A program made the position numbers and the translations under genes. Of a stretch of DNA of 64,000 bases, positions 61,161-64,000 are shown piece after piece (position 1 is the first letter of the stretch; each line of letters starts with the position of its first letter). This stretch comes from Sphingobacteriales bacterium. GTDB lineage: Bacteria > Bacteroidota > Bacteroidia > Chitinophagales > UBA2359. The DNA is taken from positions 1 through 64,000 of the forward strand of contig JADJJT010000002.1 of assembly GCA_016706405.1 (NCBI GenBank), in the 5' to 3' direction. Below the pieces are notes generated by a model. That model made no database searches, was not told where the DNA came from, and was given only the letters and a program-made list of their open reading frames with translations.

Positions 61161-63194
61161 ATGTTTTTTCGTATGTCTAAGTTTTTACAAACAATAGCAG
61201 TTTTTTTGTTTGTGGTTTTTGCCCTCGCCGGCAACTTTTTACCAGCACAAGCACAAATGTGCGTAGCAAGTTTTGACATTTTATTGCCCGACCCAGACGA
61301 GCCCTTATTGGCAAAGTTTATAAATACCAGCCAAGTAATTAACCCCGCCGACAAAATTATACAAAGTATGTGGTCGTTTGGCGATGGCACAGCCAATAAC
61401 AGTTTTAACACGGCTCATAATTACGCTAATCCCGGCACTTATTTAGTTTGCCTAACCACAACTACTAATTTAGGTGGTACTTGCACCTTTTGCGATAGCT
61501 TGGTTTTGGTTGGCGAACCGCTTAGCTGCGAGGCTAAATTTACCTACACCGACACCGACTTAACCGTAAGTTTTACCAATAACTCCATAGTAAACGAAGG
61601 CGAACTATTACTAACACTTTGGGATTTTGACGACGGCACTACCAGCATCCTCCCTAACCCCACACACACGTTTAAAAACGAGGGCAGTTTTAACGTTTGT
61701 TTAACTATTACCACCACAAAAGGCTGTAAACAACAGTCATGTTATAATATTACGGTAATAAATAGCGCTAACTGCGAGGCTAAATTTAATGCCGTAGCCG
61801 ATAGCTTAACCCCCCTCGTGTTTTATTTTGACGATGCTTCTTCAGGAACAGCCGATACTTGGAGTTGGAGCTTTGGCGATGGAACTGTGGGTACAGGTGC
61901 AAACGTACAGCATGTTTACACCATGGCCGGCACTTATTATGTTTGCCTAACTATTGCCAATAGTATGGGTTGTAGCAGTTACACCTGCCAAACAATAACA
62001 GTTATTGATAATGAAAATATATGCTTGGCTAAATACACTTATAATGCCTCCGGAGACCTAACCGTTAAATTTACAGATGCCTCTAAAACCGATGGAATAG
62101 ATGATATTATTACAAACTGGACTTGGACGTTTGGAGACGGCACAGCCAGCAACGAACAAAATCCGGAGCATGTTTTTACTGCCAATGGATTTTATGATGT
62201 TTGCTTAACCATTACTACCAAATCCGGATGCACCAATACCATTTGCAACACCATTAATCTTAGCAATACCGGCTCGCTTTGTGGTATAATTACTGCCGCC
62301 GATCTTATTTTTGACTTTGATGCGACTGTTTATTTAATATACCACGACCCAATTGAGGAAACCTTAATAGCCATAGACAGCACCTTTATTGATAACGACA
62401 GCCTAAATATGGGCAAATTTTGCTTTGAAAACATTACCCCCGGATTTTACCTAATTAAAGCAGGGCTTAACCCCGCTTCAAAAGATTACGACAACTACCT
62501 CCCAACTTATTACGCATCGGTAGCAAACTGGAGCGAAGCCACACCCATTGAAGTAAAAAAAGGAGAAACCCAAAATATTACATTTAATTTAATTCCCGGA
62601 GAAAACCCCGGCGGCCCTGCCTTTATTGGTGGCTATATTGCCGACGGCGCGGGCAAACAAACTGGTGGCAACCCATCCTCTAATATTAGTGTTATTTTAC
62701 TTAACGAGAACCAAACACCCATAGCCCAAACCCTTACAAATGCTATTGGTAATTACCAGTTCGAAAATTTACCCTATGGCAACTATTATATAACCACCGA
62801 TGTACTAAACAAAACATCAGACAAACAAGCAATTAGCCTTAGCGCCGACACCCCTAACCCCCAAAACATAGACTTTGAAGTAAATAACAACCACGTAAAT
62901 GCTACCAACACCACCGCTATTGATGAATTGCTCATTGAAACATGGATTGATTGCTTCTATGGCAACCCTAATCCGGTTATTAATCTTTTATCGGTGTATG
63001 TTTGTGCAAATGAATCATTTTCGGCCACCATACAATTTTTTAGTGCAGACTCAGGAACGGCCATTTATAATTTGAATGTAAATATCGTTCCGGGACTTAA
63101 TATTTTTAATATTAATGCCGGATGGCTGCCTGCCGGTGCTTATATTTGTAAATTGTCGCCAAGCGGCTATGGTTTTGTCTTTGTTAAATTGTAA
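61161..63194 (+). CDS. PKD-repeat surface protein with variant sorting domain
   Basis: This 677-residue secreted protein has a signal peptide (residues about 5-31) followed by about four PKD-like domains with conserved aromatic cores (MWSFGDGTANNSFNTAHNY, LWDFDDGTTSILPNPTHTF, WSWSFGDGTVGTGANVQHVY, WTWTFGDGTASNEQNPEHVF). A SpaA/carboxypeptidase-regulatory-type beta domain follows (about 480-580, NLIPGENPGGPAFIGGYIAD, then GNYQFENLPYGNYYITTDVL). The C-terminal domain begins IDELLIETWIDC and PNPVINLLSVYVC, like the neighbour's. The protein is probably displayed on the cell surface by T9SS, an inference from this ending. Confidence 0.78.
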   Translation: MFFRMSKFLQTIAVFLFVVFALAGNFLPAQAQMCVASFDILLPDPDEPLLAKFINTSQVINPADKIIQSMWSFGDGTANNSFNTAHNYANPGTYLVCLTTTTNLGGTCTFCDSLVLVGEPLSCEAKFTYTDTDLTVSFTNNSIVNEGELLLTLWDFDDGTTSILPNPTHTFKNEGSFNVCLTITTTKGCKQQSCYNITVINSANCEAKFNAVADSLTPLVFYFDDASSGTADTWSWSFGDGTVGTGANVQHVYTMAGTYYVCLTIANSMGCSSYTCQTITVIDNENICLAKYTYNASGDLTVKFTDASKTDGIDDIITNWTWTFGDGTASNEQNPEHVFTANGFYDVCLTITTKSGCTNTICNTINLSNTGSLCGIITAADLIFDFDATVYLIYHDPIEETLIAIDSTFIDNDSLNMGKFCFENITPGFYLIKAGLNPASKDYDNYLPTYYASVANWSEATPIEVKKGETQNITFNLIPGENPGGPAFIGGYIADGAGKQTGGNPSSNISVILLNENQTPIAQTLTNAIGNYQFENLPYGNYYITTDVLNKTSDKQAISLSADTPNPQNIDFEVNNNHVNATNTTAIDELLIETWIDCFYGNPNPVINLLSVYVCANESFSATIQFFSADSGTAIYNLNVNIVPGLNIFNINAGWLPAGAYICKLSPSGYGFVFVKL

Positions 63195-63256
63195 AACACT
63201 AAAAAAAGGTAAAAGCATGGTGTTTGTGCAAACAAAGCATTTGCGAAATATACATA

Positions 63257-63751
63257 ATGAATAAATACACTGTCATTTTTAATGCCGTAGCAGTGCTTTT
63301 TATTGCTGCTATGGTTTATTGTTTGTTTGTGGGATGTAATAGGCAAGGTATTGCCTTGCAAAAACTTAACTTATACACACTAAACGGAGAACTCGTAAAT
63401 TGGGATACCCTTAAAGGTAAAACCATAGTGGCTAATTTTTGGGCTACCTGGTGCGGCCCATGCCTTCAGGAGAAACCTTTTTTAGAACAAGCACGCTTAG
63501 CACTTGAAAAAGAAGGCGTTGTATTTTTAACAATATCAGAAGAAGACACAACAACCATAGCCCAATATAAAAACCAAAAAAAATATGGGTTTACCTACCT
63601 GAAAAGTGATAATAATTTTAAGATGCTGGGCATTTTTAGTATTCCGCAAACTTATATTATAAACAAAGAAGGCAAGGTAATACACAGCCAGTTAGGTGGG
63701 CGCAACTGGGCAAACCCCGAAAGTTTAGACCTTATTAGGCAGGCATTGTAA
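63257..63751 (+). CDS. TlpA-like thioredoxin-fold protein
   Basis: This 164-residue envelope thiol-disulfide protein has an N-terminal hydrophobic segment (VIFNAVAVLFIAAMVYCLFVGC; the Cys may be a lipid anchor) and a thioredoxin domain with active site NFWATWCGPCLQEKPFLEQ (CGPC) and the cis-proline region FSIPQTYIINKEG. It resembles cytochrome c maturation-type reductases and may assist disulfide chemistry of exported proteins. The ATG at 63257 is preferred over an upstream TTG. It follows the PKD-repeat protein on the same strand and is convergent with the last gene of the window. Confidence 0.87.
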   Translation: MNKYTVIFNAVAVLFIAAMVYCLFVGCNRQGIALQKLNLYTLNGELVNWDTLKGKTIVANFWATWCGPCLQEKPFLEQARLALEKEGVVFLTISEEDTTTIAQYKNQKKYGFTYLKSDNNFKMLGIFSIPQTYIINKEGKVIHSQLGGRNWANPESLDLIRQAL

Positions 63752-63759
63752 TTGCAAAT

Positions 63760-64000
63760 TTATTTCTCGTTACTTGTTCGCCGAACTAATTCAGCTAATT
63801 TTTTAGGCGCAACCTCGCAAAAGGCAACGGTTAAGGCTTCTGCAAACAAATCTTCTTGTACGTTTTGCAGGGCTATTAAAGTCCAGCCTTGTTTACCCCA
63901 CTTATTGTTTACGGCATAAACATTTGTTTTATCTGCCATCGAAAAAACGTTTTGGCAAATCTCTGATAGTTTAAGACATGCTATTTTATTAGTAGCATCG
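63760..64000 (-). CDS. MmcQ/YjbR family-like protein, C-terminal part (cut by window edge)
   Basis: About 80 residues are readable, ending in a stop at 63760-63762. The visible sequence contains ACLKLSEICQNVFSMADKTN, NKWGKQGWTLIALQNV and CEVAPKKLAELVR. The pattern of a KWGKQGW turn and a final APKKLAEL helix resembles the MmcQ/YjbR family, which has a DNA-binding-like fold of unknown role. The N-terminus lies beyond the window. The assignment is from recalled family pattern only. Confidence 0.6.
   Translation of the reverse strand, partial: DATNKIACLKLSEICQNVFSMADKTNVYAVNNKWGKQGWTLIALQNVQEDLFAEALTVAFCEVAPKKLAELVRRTSNEK

Noticed and set aside
1..64000. CRISPR array, tRNA or prophage genes
   Set aside because: No regular spaced repeats, no cloverleaf-like sequences and no phage or cas genes were seen.

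Overview
The window looks like a chromosome segment of a Bacteroidota bacterium, probably of the Saprospiria/Chitinophagia side. Evidence seen in the sequence: Bacteroidota-type promoters (TAnnTTTG -7 boxes) before many genes and almost no Shine-Dalgarno sequences; a MurF-alanine racemase fusion; GldD; the DUF4271-hemD pair; DUF4292 and DUF4293 proteins; and several secreted proteins with type IX secretion (T9SS) C-terminal sorting domains. The DNA is AT-rich. It is also strikingly full of one palindrome, TCCGGA (often ATCCGGAT), in genes and between them.

Layout. 1-1660: a segment without the TCCGGA word, carrying the start of a copper-type P1B-ATPase and a broken AraC-type regulator; probably foreign. 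1961-9192: housekeeping (Mrp ATPase, DUF4292 lipoprotein, radical SAM/SPASM protein, prs, L25, queG, an SDR). 9380-12351: PadR-PspC/GIN envelope unit with its own operator. 12538-13311: cyclase-family hydrolase, followed directly by a degenerate IS5-type element (13317-14245). 14335-22805: pantothenate, envelope and peptidoglycan genes (panD, flippase-like protein, rfaE2, mltG, class IV aminotransferase, murF-alr, LEA14-like lipoprotein, SRP RNA, murI). 22841-24334: beta-helix lipoprotein. 24680-25728: a degenerate IS982-type element whose 8-bp target duplication is itself TCCGGATA. 25780-30679: DnaA boxes, dnaB, TlpA-like protein, grpE, dnaJ, rpmH. 30987-38863: DUF1028-T9SS protein, MBL hydrolase, two secreted proteins with a duplicated leader, CorC/HlyC-type protein, LD-carboxypeptidase, and orphan paaBC. 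39003-47305: polyprenyl glycosylphosphotransferase, DUF4293, gldD, hemD, DUF4271, GT2, YbjN-like and a helical unknown. 47636-54915: two large T9SS cargo proteins. 55136-64000: nadE, an outer-membrane barrel, mrdA (PBP2) split by a frameshift, two neighbouring proteins with the same unusual C-terminal domain, a second TlpA-like protein and an MmcQ/YjbR-like fragment.

Together the genes describe peptidoglycan building (MurF-Alr, MurI, PBP2, MltG, LdcA), gliding and T9SS-dependent surface display (GldD plus five cargo proteins), replication and proteostasis. The signals least explained by the genes are the TCCGGA word, the recurrent fixed spacing TAnnTTTG-N4-start codon (apparently leaderless mRNAs), a DnaA-box pair before dnaB, and frameshifts that all sit at or next to short homopolymer runs. 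I found no CRISPR array and no tRNA.
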